From: Lentisphaerota bacterium
Lineage (GTDB): Bacteria; Verrucomicrobiota; Lentisphaeria; Oligosphaerales; Oligosphaeraceae
NCBI GenBank assembly: GCA_012800625.1
Contig: JAAZIY010000376.1
Location: 1-5,660 of the forward strand
Reading direction: 5' to 3'
DNA length: 5,660 nucleotides
The notes under the pieces are model-generated. The model made no database searches, was not told where the DNA came from, and saw nothing but the letters and a program-made list of their open reading frames with translations. Of the stretch, positions 1-5,659 are shown piece by piece (the stretch's first letter is position 1; every line of letters starts with the position of its first letter). The translations under genes and the position numbers were made by a program.

Positions 1-86
1 GCATGAAAAACGCAAATTTCCTGCAAAAAGTTCAATTTTTCTTGAGAATCTGTCCATTTGGTGCCCTGAAAAGGCAACCTAATACA

Positions 87-132
87 GCCCAGGGTAAGCG
101 AGGCTCCGTAGGAGCCGAGCGACACCCTGGGT
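87..132. repeat. Nested palindrome (stem-loop)
   Basis: The outer arms CCCAGGGT (88-95) and ACCCTGGG (124-131) are perfectly complementary, with a possible G-T pair outside them at 87 and 132. Inside sits a second perfect stem, GGCTCC (102-107) and GGAGCC (111-116), around the 3-base loop GTA. A run of C's follows at 138-145, not T's, so it does not look like an intrinsic terminator. The form fits the dispersed palindromic repeats common in PVC-group genomes, but copy number cannot be judged from one window. Confidence 0.65.
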
Positions 133-151
133 AAAAGCCCCCCCCGAATCC

Positions 152-170
152 GGCGCCCTGTAGGGGCGCC
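152..170. repeat. GC-rich hairpin
   Basis: GGCGCCC (152-158) pairs perfectly with GGGCGCC (164-170) around a five-base loop, TGTAG. It lies 20 bases after the nested palindrome at 87-132 and could belong to the same repeat unit. No T-run follows, so a terminator role is unlikely. Confidence 0.55.
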
Positions 171-173
171 ACT

Positions 174-190
174 AACGGCCTTTCGGCGTT
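174..190. repeat. Small bulged hairpin
   Basis: AACG (174-177) pairs with CGTT (187-190). After a bulged G at 178, CC (179-180) pairs with GG (185-186) around the loop TTTC. It is short and could occur by chance, but it is the third consecutive hairpin in 100 bases. Together with the two upstream it may form one composite structured element. Confidence 0.35.
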
Positions 191-194
191 ATGA

Positions 195-214
195 CCTTTT
201 TGGACGGGGTCTAA
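195..214. repeat. Direct repeat, copy 1
   Basis: The 20-base unit CCTTTTTGGACGGGGTCTAA recurs at 326-345 with one mismatch (G at 207, C at 338). Its last seven bases also form the left arm of the palindrome at 208-222. A 19-of-20 match within 131 bases is far beyond chance. Confidence 0.7.
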
Positions 215-222
215 CTTAGACC
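208..222. repeat. 15-base palindrome GGTCTAA-C-TTAGACC
   Basis: Two perfect seven-base arms, 208-214 and 216-222, flank a single C. The right side continues so that 216-226 (TTAGACCGCGT) is the exact reverse complement of 335-345 in the second direct-repeat copy. The same motif is therefore present three times, twice direct and once inverted. A protein binding site or a remnant of element ends are both possible. Confidence 0.55.
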
Positions 223-325
223 GCGTTTTGGTTTGTTGGGAAAAGGAAGTCGGACAAAGCCGTAATACCCTTTTTTAGACGAAGACGACTTGGTGCGTCT
301 TAGTGTCCAAAATTCTGCCAGGTCT

Positions 326-345
326 CCTTTTTGGACGCGGTCTAA
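326..345. repeat. Direct repeat, copy 2
   Basis: CCTTTTTGGACGCGGTCTAA is the partner of the repeat at 195-214. Its TTTTGGAC part (329-336) also has an inverted partner, GTCCAAAA, at 305-312, which allows an eight-base stem. The two copies bound a 111-base interior that codes for nothing I recognise. Confidence 0.7.
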
Positions 346-514
346 GATGGCAAGGCATTGCCCCGCGGCCAGAATGGCGGAGTTTTTCCAAGAGCTGGAA
401 ATTATAGCCAGGAAGATTAACTTATGTCATTGGCGACTTTGGATGATGTGCTTTTGAGGCAATGCGATTAATTTCATGCAAATTGGAAACGGAGACATAG
501 AGGCTGCTTCCGGC

Positions 515-718
515 ATGGCGAAACAGCCGGAATTTAAAGAGGTACTGGAGGAAATACGCCGGCTTTGGGCAAAAAACCATTTGCACTGTGGCTGGTTTTT
601 GCGCGATGACTTGACCATTGACAGCAAAGAAGACGCCAAATATTGCCTTGCTTTGCTCATACGTCATGGCGATCGCGCCACCTATATGGCTGCCAGGAAA
701 TTACAACGATGGCTCTAA
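515..718 (+). CDS. Small conserved-type protein of unknown function, partner of the downstream nucleotidyltransferase
   Basis: This 67-residue protein has no function I can name. It is soluble, with no signal peptide or membrane segment, and looks mostly helical. It has a central WFLR motif (27-30) followed by an acidic stretch, then AKYCLALLIRHGDR (41-54) and a basic, Trp-containing C-terminus. I recall similar short proteins with a WFLR...ARHGDR pattern next to nucleotidyltransferase genes, but have not checked this. The start at 515 is chosen for a GAGG at 500-503; an in-frame ATG at 476 would add 13 residues that look non-coding and has a weaker upstream site. Its last ten bases overlap the start of the next gene, which implies translational coupling. 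By position it could be an antitoxin-like partner, but it is far smaller than the winged-helix AbiEi antitoxins. Confidence 0.6.
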   Translation: MAKQPEFKEVLEEIRRLWAKNHLHCGWFLRDDLTIDSKEDAKYCLALLIRHGDRATYMAARKLQRWL

Positions 719-1527
719 GTGAATTTCAACGCGGGGTCTGCCGCCTCATTGCAGGGGGGCGCATAGCCAGCGGCGAGAGCTATGTGGCTGGCGGTGCCGC
801 GCTCAACGAGCTGCTCCAGGCAGCCAGACGCTCGCATGACATAGACCTCTTTCATGATACCGCCGAAGCCGTCCTAGCATCCTGGGAGGCGGATCAGGCA
901 CTGTTGTTGCGCGAGGGCTTCGAGGTCAGGCCTACTAGGATTTTCACTGCTTTTGTGGAGGCCTCTGTCGAAAGAGGGGGCGAGGCAGTTGTGCTACAAT
1001 GGGTGCAGGACAGCGCCTTCCGTTTTTTTCCGCTGCTTGAACACCCTGATTTTGGACTGACCCTGCACCCCTTCGATCTGGCAACCAACAAGACTCTGGC
1101 TCTAATCGGTCGCGCTGAAGTGCGCGACTGGGTTGATATCATCAGCTGCCATACTGCTCTGCAAGCATTTGGCCTGCTTGTCTGGGCGGCCTGCGGCAAA
1201 GACCCTAGCCTGGGGCCGGACTTTATTCTGGAGCAAGCCAGGCGCTCAGCGCGCTATGCCAAACCTGATCTGGAAAGGCTGGCCTTTGACGGGGAGGCTC
1301 CGAACCCGCAGAGGCTGGGAAATATATGGCGCCGAATGCTGGCTGAAGCCGAAGAAATCAGCGCCCTTTTGCCGGAGAACCATGTCGGACAATGCGTGCT
1401 GGACTGCGAGGCGGGCTTGTTCAAAGGCTCCTTGTCGGCATTGAGGCAGGCTGTGGCAAATAACACATTGCGTTTTCACGAAGGCCGCATCCGCGGAGCA
1501 TGGCCAAGCGTAGTGAATCAGAATTGA
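709..1527 (+). CDS. AbiEii/AbiGii-type nucleotidyltransferase family protein
   Basis: This 272-residue soluble protein carries the signature set of the AbiEii-like nucleotidyltransferase fold. It has the Gly-Gly motif YVAGGAAL (25-32), the metal-binding pair in SHDIDLF (Asp44, Asp46), a Lys in DLATNK (Lys128) and RDWVDI (139-144), matching the fourth motif. A WVQDSAFRF stretch lies at 98-106, and the C-terminal half is helical. Characterised AbiEii proteins transfer nucleotides from NTPs and act as toxins in phage-defence toxin-antitoxin systems; some modify tRNA 3' ends. Many family members are uncharacterised, so substrate and toxicity here are inference. The start at 709 is preferred over an upstream ATG at 643, since MALSEFQ fits the family N-terminus and overlaps the previous stop (ATGGCTCTAA). 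The motifs look intact, so it is probably active. No terminator follows; the rpsL promoter begins about 50 bases later. Confidence 0.8.
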   Translation: MALSEFQRGVCRLIAGGRIASGESYVAGGAALNELLQAARRSHDIDLFHDTAEAVLASWEADQALLLREGFEVRPTRIFTAFVEASVERGGEAVVLQWVQDSAFRFFPLLEHPDFGLTLHPFDLATNKTLALIGRAEVRDWVDIISCHTALQAFGLLVWAACGKDPSLGPDFILEQARRSARYAKPDLERLAFDGEAPNPQRLGNIWRRMLAEAEEISALLPENHVGQCVLDCEAGLFKGSLSALRQAVANNTLRFHEGRIRGAWPSVVNQN

Positions 1528-1542
1528 ACCGCTATGAGCTAA

Positions 1543-1580
1543 AAACCGAGGCGGATATACGATTTTGTTTACTTCGGTTT
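1543..1580. other. Long-loop inverted repeat overlapping the rpsL -35 region
   Basis: AAACCGA (1543-1549) is perfectly complementary to TCGGTTT (1574-1580), with a 24-base interior. There is no T-run after the right arm, so it is a poor intrinsic terminator for the upstream gene. The right arm overlaps the first two bases of the TTGAAA box, so it could be an operator, but chance is not excluded. Confidence 0.25.
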
Positions 1581-1607
1581 GAAAATATTGTAATTCAATG
1601 ATATATT
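1579..1607 (+). promoter_or_regulatory. Sigma70-type promoter for rpsL
   Basis: TTGAAA (1579-1584) and TATATT (1602-1607) are separated by exactly 17 bases. Each box differs from consensus at one or two positions, and the surroundings are AT-rich in an otherwise GC-rich window. Transcription would start near 1613-1616, leaving a leader of about 50 bases before the rpsL ATG. This fits a strong promoter for the ribosomal-protein operon. It also implies that the operon start here does not depend on read-through from the upstream module. Confidence 0.7.
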
Positions 1608-1629
1608 ATGCATTCTAATTTTTTATTCT

Positions 1630-1641
1630 CGAGCATGCTCG
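1630..1641. promoter_or_regulatory. 12-base palindrome in the rpsL leader
   Basis: CGAGCATGCTCG is a perfect palindrome about 15 bases after the expected transcription start and 10 bases before the Shine-Dalgarno site. In RNA it could fold as a four-pair stem with a CAUG loop. In DNA it could be a repressor site. I do not recognise it as a known operator or ribosomal-protein leader motif. Confidence 0.35.
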
Positions 1642-1651
1642 TAAATCAAGC

Positions 1652-1658
1652 AGGAAAG
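1652..1658 (+). promoter_or_regulatory. Ribosome binding site of rpsL
   Basis: AGGAAAG precedes the ATG at 1664 with five bases between. Together with the family-typical N-terminus MPTINQLVR it fixes the rpsL start. Confidence 0.75.
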
Positions 1659-1663
1659 ACACG

Positions 1664-2056
1664 ATGCCGACGATCAATCAACTAGTACGCAGCGGTCGTA
1701 CTCGCAAGCCCAGCAAGAGCCGCGTGCGCGCTCTGTCGCGCTGTCCTCAGCGCCGCGGGGTTTGTTTACAGGTCACCACCCGCACCCCGAAGAAGCCCAA
1801 CTCGGCTTTGCGCAAGATTGCGCGTTTACGCCTGACCAACGGTCAGGAAGTGACTGCATACATAGGCGGCGAGGGGCACAACCTGCAGGAGCACAGTGTT
1901 GTTCTGATACGCGGCGGTCGTGTTCGCGACCTGCCTGGCGTGCGTTATCACGTAGTGCGCGGTTCGCTGGACACCCTGGGCGTTGACAAGCGCCGCCGCG
2001 GCCGCTCCAAGTACGGCGCGAAGCGACCCAAGCCCGGCCAAGCCGCCAAGAAGTAA
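1664..2056 (+). CDS. rpsL: 30S ribosomal protein S12
   Basis: S12 sits at the decoding centre of the small subunit and helps set accuracy. The 130-residue sequence has the full family pattern: MPTINQLVR, CPQRRGVCLQV (27-37), TPKKPNSALRK (41-51), GGEGHNLQEHS (68-78) and GGRVRDLPGVRYH (84-96), then a basic tail ending in KK. Length is close to the usual 123-140. Lys43, a classic streptomycin contact, is present. Position 88 is Arg where E. coli and M. tuberculosis have Lys; Asp89, the RimO methylthiolation site, is kept. It is the first gene after the promoter at 1579-1607, with a 45-base gap to rpsG. It is not preceded by rpoC, the common neighbour in many bacteria; here an accessory module lies upstream. 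Confidence 0.97.
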   Translation: MPTINQLVRSGRTRKPSKSRVRALSRCPQRRGVCLQVTTRTPKKPNSALRKIARLRLTNGQEVTAYIGGEGHNLQEHSVVLIRGGRVRDLPGVRYHVVRGSLDTLGVDKRRRGRSKYGAKRPKPGQAAKK

Positions 2057-2101
2057 TCCGCCCGCGGGACTATATATTCACTTTAGAGTTAGGAACCTGG
2101 C

Positions 2102-2575
2102 ATGAGAAGACGTAGAGCTGAGAAGCGCCCGCTGATCCCGGATGTCCGTTACAACAGCGAGCTAGTAGCAAGATTGATCAACACGGTGATGGAGCGCGGC
2201 AAGAAGTCGGTGGCTCAAGGCATCGTGTATGGCGCCTTTGACATACTTAAAGAGCGCAATAAGGAAATGGACCCGCTCGAGCTGTTTTTGCAGGCCCTGG
2301 AGAATGTCAAGCCCCGTCTCGAGGTGAAGAGCCGGCGGGTTGGCGGCGCCACCTATCAGGTGCCCCTCGAGGTGCCTGCCAACCGCCAGGTGGCCGTGGC
2401 CATGCGCTGGATTTGCTCCTACGCCAGGGCGCGAAAGGGCAGCGCCATGTGCGCAGCTCTGGCCAACGAGCTTTTTGACGCCTTCAACAACACCGGCAAC
2501 GCAGTGCGCAAACGCGACGACGTGCACAAGATGGCCAATGCCAACAAGGCCTTTGCTCACTATCGCTGGGGTTAA
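2102..2575 (+). CDS. rpsG: 30S ribosomal protein S7
   Basis: S7 is a primary 16S rRNA binding protein that nucleates assembly of the 30S head and lies near the E-site tRNA. The 157-residue product begins MRRRRAEKR and shows the family stretches INTVMERGKKSVAQ, LEVKSRRVGGATYQVP and a C-terminal KRDDVHKMANANKAFAHYRW. Length matches the 155-179 usual range. AGGA at 2091-2094 is seven bases upstream of the ATG and supports this start. It follows rpsL after 45 bases and is probably on the same transcript. In E. coli, S7 is the translational repressor of its own operon; no S7-binding structure could be recognised in the rpsL-rpsG gap. A terminator-like hairpin follows the stop within 25 bases. Confidence 0.97.
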   Translation: MRRRRAEKRPLIPDVRYNSELVARLINTVMERGKKSVAQGIVYGAFDILKERNKEMDPLELFLQALENVKPRLEVKSRRVGGATYQVPLEVPANRQVAVAMRWICSYARARKGSAMCAALANELFDAFNNTGNAVRKRDDVHKMANANKAFAHYRWG

Positions 2576-2599
2576 TAAATATCACTGGGTCTTCCGGAA

Positions 2600-2620
2600 G
2601 CCTTTCGGAAGGCCTTTTTT
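2600..2620 (+). terminator. Intrinsic terminator or attenuator between rpsG and the EF-G gene
   Basis: GCCTT (2600-2604) pairs with AAGGC (2609-2613) around TCGG, then one C and six T's (2615-2620). An A-A to T-T extension of the stem is possible past a bulged C. A separate perfect palindrome, CTTCCGGAAG (2591-2600), abuts it and could form a competing fold. The five-pair stem is short, so partial termination that lowers downstream expression is more likely than a full stop. I see no strong promoter between it and the EF-G start. Confidence 0.6.
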
Positions 2621-2658
2621 CGGCAGTGTGATTATGAACCGTTGCGGAACTGAAGCAA

Positions 2659-4716
2659 ATGAATTTGGACAGTTGCACAAATATCCGCAATATCGGGGTC
2701 ATCGCACACGTGGACGCCGGCAAAACCACGCTTACCGAGCGCATACTGCTGGAGACCGGGAGCATCAGCTTTCCCGGTCTTGTGCATGAAGGCACCACCA
2801 GCAGCGACTATCTTTTGCAGGAACGCGAGCGCGGCATCAGCATTATCAGCGCGGCGCTAAGCTGCAAATGGCATGGGCACCTGATCAATATCGTCGATAC
2901 GCCGGGGCACATTGATTTCACCGCTGAAGTCGAGCGCACGCTGCGCGTGATGGATGCCGTGATCACGGTTTTCTGCGCCGTGCACGGCGTGCAGGCACAG
3001 TCTGAGACGGTTTGGCGGCGGGCCAGGCGCTACTCCCTGCCGACGCTGGCCTACGTCAACAAGATGGACCGTGAGGGGGCCGATTTCAACGCCGTGCTGG
3101 CCGGCATCCGCAAACGCTTCGCGGTACCGGCACTGCCCATGCAGATACCGGTTTTTGTCGAGCAGCGCTTTGTCGGCGCCGTGGACCTGTTTAGCGGCAA
3201 GCCGGCTTTTTCGCTTTCCGAGGAGGCTTCCTGGTTCGCAGCCTGGCAGTCTGACCTTGACGCCGCCATCGAGCTGGAGAGCGCCAGGGAGTATGTTCTG
3301 GAATGCCTGGCCGAGCTCGACGACGAGGTGCTGCGCTGCTACCTGAACAATGAGAAGCCCGGCCTGGGCGTCATGCAGCGGGCCTTGCGCGACGCGGTGG
3401 CCAAGAGTAGCCTGATCCCGGTCTTCTGCGGCTCAGCCCTGGTTAGTGGCAGTGTGCCGGCCCTGTTGGACGCGGTCTGCCGCTATCTGCCCGGGCCAGG
3501 ACAAACCGAGGCAAGCCTGGCGGCCTGCATCTGCAAGCCGGAAAACCAATGCGACTCCTGCGAGCCATTTTGCGCCCTGGTGTTCAATCAGGGCAGGCTG
3601 AGCCATGCCGATGGCTGCCTGGCGCTGCGCCTGTACAGCGGCACAGTAAAGCCGGGCATGCGCATACAAAATATGCGTACCGGCAAAAAAATGCTGGTGC
3701 ATCGCGTGCTGCGTATCTTTGCCGATGACTATCAGGAGATAGAGGCAGCCCGGGCCGGAGACATAGTGGGGCTGGACCTGGGACAGCAAGACTGCCGCAC
3801 CGGAGACACATTTTGCCAGGAGGGATTCAGCTGCGTGCTGGAAAGCATGAGCTTCCCAGAGCCGGTGCTGCACATGAACCTGGCGGCGCTGCGCGAAGAA
3901 GACAGCGCCCCCCTGGCCGAAGCACTGCAGCGGCTTACCGAGGAGGACCCCAGCCTGCAGGCGCAAAGAAATATCGAAGGCACCTGGAGGCTGGCAGGCA
4001 TGGGAGAACTGCACCTGCAAATCGTGCAGGAACGCCTGCAAAGCGACTACGGCCTGCAAACCAGAAGCGGCCAACCGCAGGTGAAATACAAAGACAGCAT
4101 TGCCGCCCAGGCCGAAGTCAGCCAGCAGTTCAGCAAACAAATGCCCGGCGGACAGACTTATCAGGCCAGCCTGAGCCTGACAATTAAACCGTTGCCCAGA
4201 GGGGCAGGCGTACACATAGACTGCAAAGAAATCAGCGCAGACCTGCCGCCAAACTGCCAGCAGGCAGTAAGGCAAGGCATTGAAGAAATCGTTGAGTCGG
4301 GAGTCCCTGGCGGACAACCGTTGACCGATATTAGCATCACGGCTTGGCGGGCTTCCTATGATGCAAGGGAAGCTTCAGAGCTGGCGTTCTTAAGCGTGAC
4401 TAGATTAGCCCTGCAAGATGCATTGCAAAAAGCAGGCAGAATCGAGCTGGAACCGGTGATGCGTGTGGAGATGAGCTTGTACCAAGATCATGTTGGCAAG
4501 GTCCTCGCCGATCTGACGGCAAGGCGAGGACGTGTGACCGAACTTGACTCGTTGGCGCTTGGCGAAGCTCGAATTACAGCACTGGTACCACTGGCCGAAA
4601 TGTTTGGCTATGCCTCTGACCTGCGCTCACTGTGCGCCGGCAGAGCGCAGTTCAGCGCCGAGCCGTCCTCATATGAGAAAAGGCCAGACCAGGGCAAAAC
4701 TGAAAAGGCAATCTAA
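2659..4716 (+). CDS. fusA: Elongation factor G, divergent and EF-G2-like
   Basis: This is a translational GTPase of 685 residues with all five EF-G domains. The GTPase domain has AHVDAGKT (16-23), DTPGH (80-84), NKMD (134-137) and CGSA (257-260), plus a shortened G' insert. Domain II starts near 304, domain III near 397 (GMGELHLQIV 447-456), domain IV near 482 and domain V near 597. Canonical EF-G drives tRNA-mRNA translocation and, with RRF, ribosome recycling. Several features are unusual: switch I reads RGIS (Ser61) instead of RGIT, the domain IV GGxGQYG loop is missing, and the tip reads SYDAREASE, with Asp568 where E. coli has His583. From memory, domain II (FADDYQEI) and domain V (VLADLTARRG, VPLAEMFGY) resemble mitochondrial EF-G2. 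It may be a recycling-type EF-G or a divergent translocase. The start has only a weak GGAA site. Confidence 0.9.
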   Translation: MNLDSCTNIRNIGVIAHVDAGKTTLTERILLETGSISFPGLVHEGTTSSDYLLQERERGISIISAALSCKWHGHLINIVDTPGHIDFTAEVERTLRVMDAVITVFCAVHGVQAQSETVWRRARRYSLPTLAYVNKMDREGADFNAVLAGIRKRFAVPALPMQIPVFVEQRFVGAVDLFSGKPAFSLSEEASWFAAWQSDLDAAIELESAREYVLECLAELDDEVLRCYLNNEKPGLGVMQRALRDAVAKSSLIPVFCGSALVSGSVPALLDAVCRYLPGPGQTEASLAACICKPENQCDSCEPFCALVFNQGRLSHADGCLALRLYSGTVKPGMRIQNMRTGKKMLVHRVLRIFADDYQEIEAARAGDIVGLDLGQQDCRTGDTFCQEGFSCVLESMSFPEPVLHMNLAALREEDSAPLAEALQRLTEEDPSLQAQRNIEGTWRLAGMGELHLQIVQERLQSDYGLQTRSGQPQVKYKDSIAAQAEVSQQFSKQMPGGQTYQASLSLTIKPLPRGAGVHIDCKEISADLPPNCQQAVRQGIEEIVESGVPGGQPLTDISITAWRASYDAREASELAFLSVTRLALQDALQKAGRIELEPVMRVEMSLYQDHVGKVLADLTARRGRVTELDSLALGEARITALVPLAEMFGYASDLRSLCAGRAQFSAEPSSYEKRPDQGKTEKAI

Positions 4717-4717
4717 A

Positions 4718-5029
4718 ATGGCAAAAACACAAACGATCCGTATCAAGCTGCAGGCTTTTGAGCACACTAGCCTGGATCAATCCACGGCGGAGATCGTCAG
4801 CACCGTGAAAAGCACTGGCGCTCAAATCGCCGGACCCATACCGCTGCCGACCCGCATCGAACGCTTCACTGTCAACCGCTCGCCCCATGTCAACAAGAAA
4901 AGCATGGAGCAGTTTGAGATACGCACCTACAAGCGCGTACTCGACATCATCAATCCGAGCAGCCGCACCGTGGACGAGCTACGCAAGCTCAGCCTGCCCG
5001 CCGGCGTTGACATCGTCATCAAGATTTAA
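4718..5029 (+). CDS. rpsJ: 30S ribosomal protein S10 (NusE)
   Basis: S10 is a 30S head protein and, paired with NusB, part of transcription antitermination complexes. The 103-residue sequence fits the family from end to end: IRIKLQAFEHTSLDQSTAEI, TGAQIAGPIPLPTR, RFTVNRSPHVNKKSMEQFEI and a C-terminal LPAGVDIVIKI. Family length is about 100-105. The frame stays open upstream to 4544, but that part lies inside the EF-G gene in another frame and lacks S10 sequence, so the ATG at 4718 is chosen. AAGG (4705-4708) is nine bases upstream, and only one base separates it from the EF-G stop, which suggests translational coupling. In many bacteria tuf lies between fusA and rpsJ; it is absent here. S10 is the usual first gene of the S10 operon, here joined directly to the str genes. 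Confidence 0.97.
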   Translation: MAKTQTIRIKLQAFEHTSLDQSTAEIVSTVKSTGAQIAGPIPLPTRIERFTVNRSPHVNKKSMEQFEIRTYKRVLDIINPSSRTVDELRKLSLPAGVDIVIKI

Positions 5030-5041
5030 AGGAGACTGGCA

Positions 5042-5659
5042 ATGAAAAAAGGTCTCATAGGAAGAAAGCTGGGCATGACTCATGTCTACAGCGACAACGG
5101 CAGCGTCATCCCGGTGACCGTCATTGAGCTGGGTCCCTGCCCGGTTCTGGCTACGCGCACGCAGGAGAAGGACGGCTACAGCGCCCTGCAACTGGGCTTT
5201 GGCCGCCGTAAAGTTAAGAATGTTAATCGTTCCATCCTGGGCAACCTGAAGGCGGCCGGCGTAGAGGCGACTCCTCCTGGGGTTATCTGCGAGATCCGCC
5301 TTGCCGAGGATCCCAGCGAGCAGGTCGGCGACGTCATCGGCGCCGGTCTTTTTGCCGCCAACGAGTATGTTGACGTAGTTGGCCAGAGCAAAGGCAAGGG
5401 CTTTCAAGGCGTCGTGCGGCGCTACAACTACGGTGGCGGTCGTGCCAGTCACGGCGGCGCCTGGACGCGTCGCACCGGCTCCATTGGCTGCTGTACTGCT
5501 CCTGGCAAAGTGTCCAAGGGCAAACGCATGCCCGGTCAGATGGGCAATGTGCGGCGCACCATCCAGAATCTTCAGGTGGTCGAGGTGCGTGCCGATGACA
5601 ACCTGTTGTTTGTGAAGGGCGCCGTGCCTGGCGCCACCGGCGGTGTGGTCATCGTCCGT
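5042..5659 (+). CDS. rplC: 50S ribosomal protein L3 (3' end beyond the window)
   Basis: L3 binds 23S rRNA early in 50S assembly and reaches toward the peptidyl transferase centre. The frame stays open to the window edge, giving 206 residues with no stop. It starts MKKGLIGRKLGMTHVY and has the GKGFQGVVRR segment. The loop region around RRTGSIGCCTAPGKVSKGKRMPGQMGN follows, then the LLFVKGAVPGATGG tail close to the family C-terminus. Bacterial L3 is about 205-220 residues, so only a few are probably missing. Gln166 in the MPGQMGN motif is the position methylated by PrmB in E. coli (Gln150 there). GGAG (5031-5034), seven bases before the ATG, is the best ribosome binding site in the window. It follows rpsJ after 12 bases. 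Confidence 0.96.
   Translation, partial: MKKGLIGRKLGMTHVYSDNGSVIPVTVIELGPCPVLATRTQEKDGYSALQLGFGRRKVKNVNRSILGNLKAAGVEATPPGVICEIRLAEDPSEQVGDVIGAGLFAANEYVDVVGQSKGKGFQGVVRRYNYGGGRASHGGAWTRRTGSIGCCTAPGKVSKGKRMPGQMGNVRRTIQNLQVVEVRADDNLLFVKGAVPGATGGVVIVR

Larger units (their letters stand above)
1..514. other. Gene-free, repeat-rich intergenic region
   Basis: I find no reading frame here with recognisable protein features, and no tRNA or rRNA. The stretch is dominated by inverted and direct repeats between about 87 and 345, listed separately. From 346 to 514 there is little structure apart from a six-base inverted repeat, TTTCCA at 385-390 and TGGAAA at 396-401. I could not identify a convincing promoter for the downstream small gene. 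The first 80 bases are AT-richer and featureless to me; they could be the downstream flank of a gene outside the window. Confidence 0.6.

Noticed and set aside
87..345. CRISPR array or known structured RNA such as tmRNA or RNase P RNA
   Set aside because: There are no regularly spaced repeats with spacers, and I recognise none of the conserved cores of these RNAs.
422..667. Two minus-strand open frames (about 80 codons) over the small gene
   Set aside because: The plus-strand frame is preferred because its stop overlaps the nucleotidyltransferase start and its WFLR...HGDR pattern looks protein-like; the minus-strand products show nothing comparable.
643..708. Upstream extension of the nucleotidyltransferase
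   Set aside because: The extra 22 residues lie within the previous gene in another frame and do not fit the family N-terminus; the ATG at 709 gives the expected start.
2071..2076. TATATT in the rpsL-rpsG gap as a -10 box
   Set aside because: No -35-like hexamer sits at a suitable distance; the upstream side is the GC-rich end of rpsL.
2162..2560. Minus-strand open frame of 132 codons opposite rpsG
   Set aside because: It mirrors the conserved S7 gene and resembles no family.
2615..2658. Possible promoter for the EF-G gene (TATGAA near 2633)
   Set aside because: The only upstream candidate, the T-run at 2615-2620, is 12 bases away, too close for a normal -35/-10 spacing.
3433..4317. Long open frame (294 codons) on the minus strand inside the EF-G gene
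   Set aside because: It is wholly antisense to conserved EF-G domains and shows no domain pattern. It is a by-product of codon bias in a GC-rich gene.
4544..4717. Upstream extension of S10
   Set aside because: The extra 58 codons overlap the EF-G gene out of frame; S10 homology begins at 4718.
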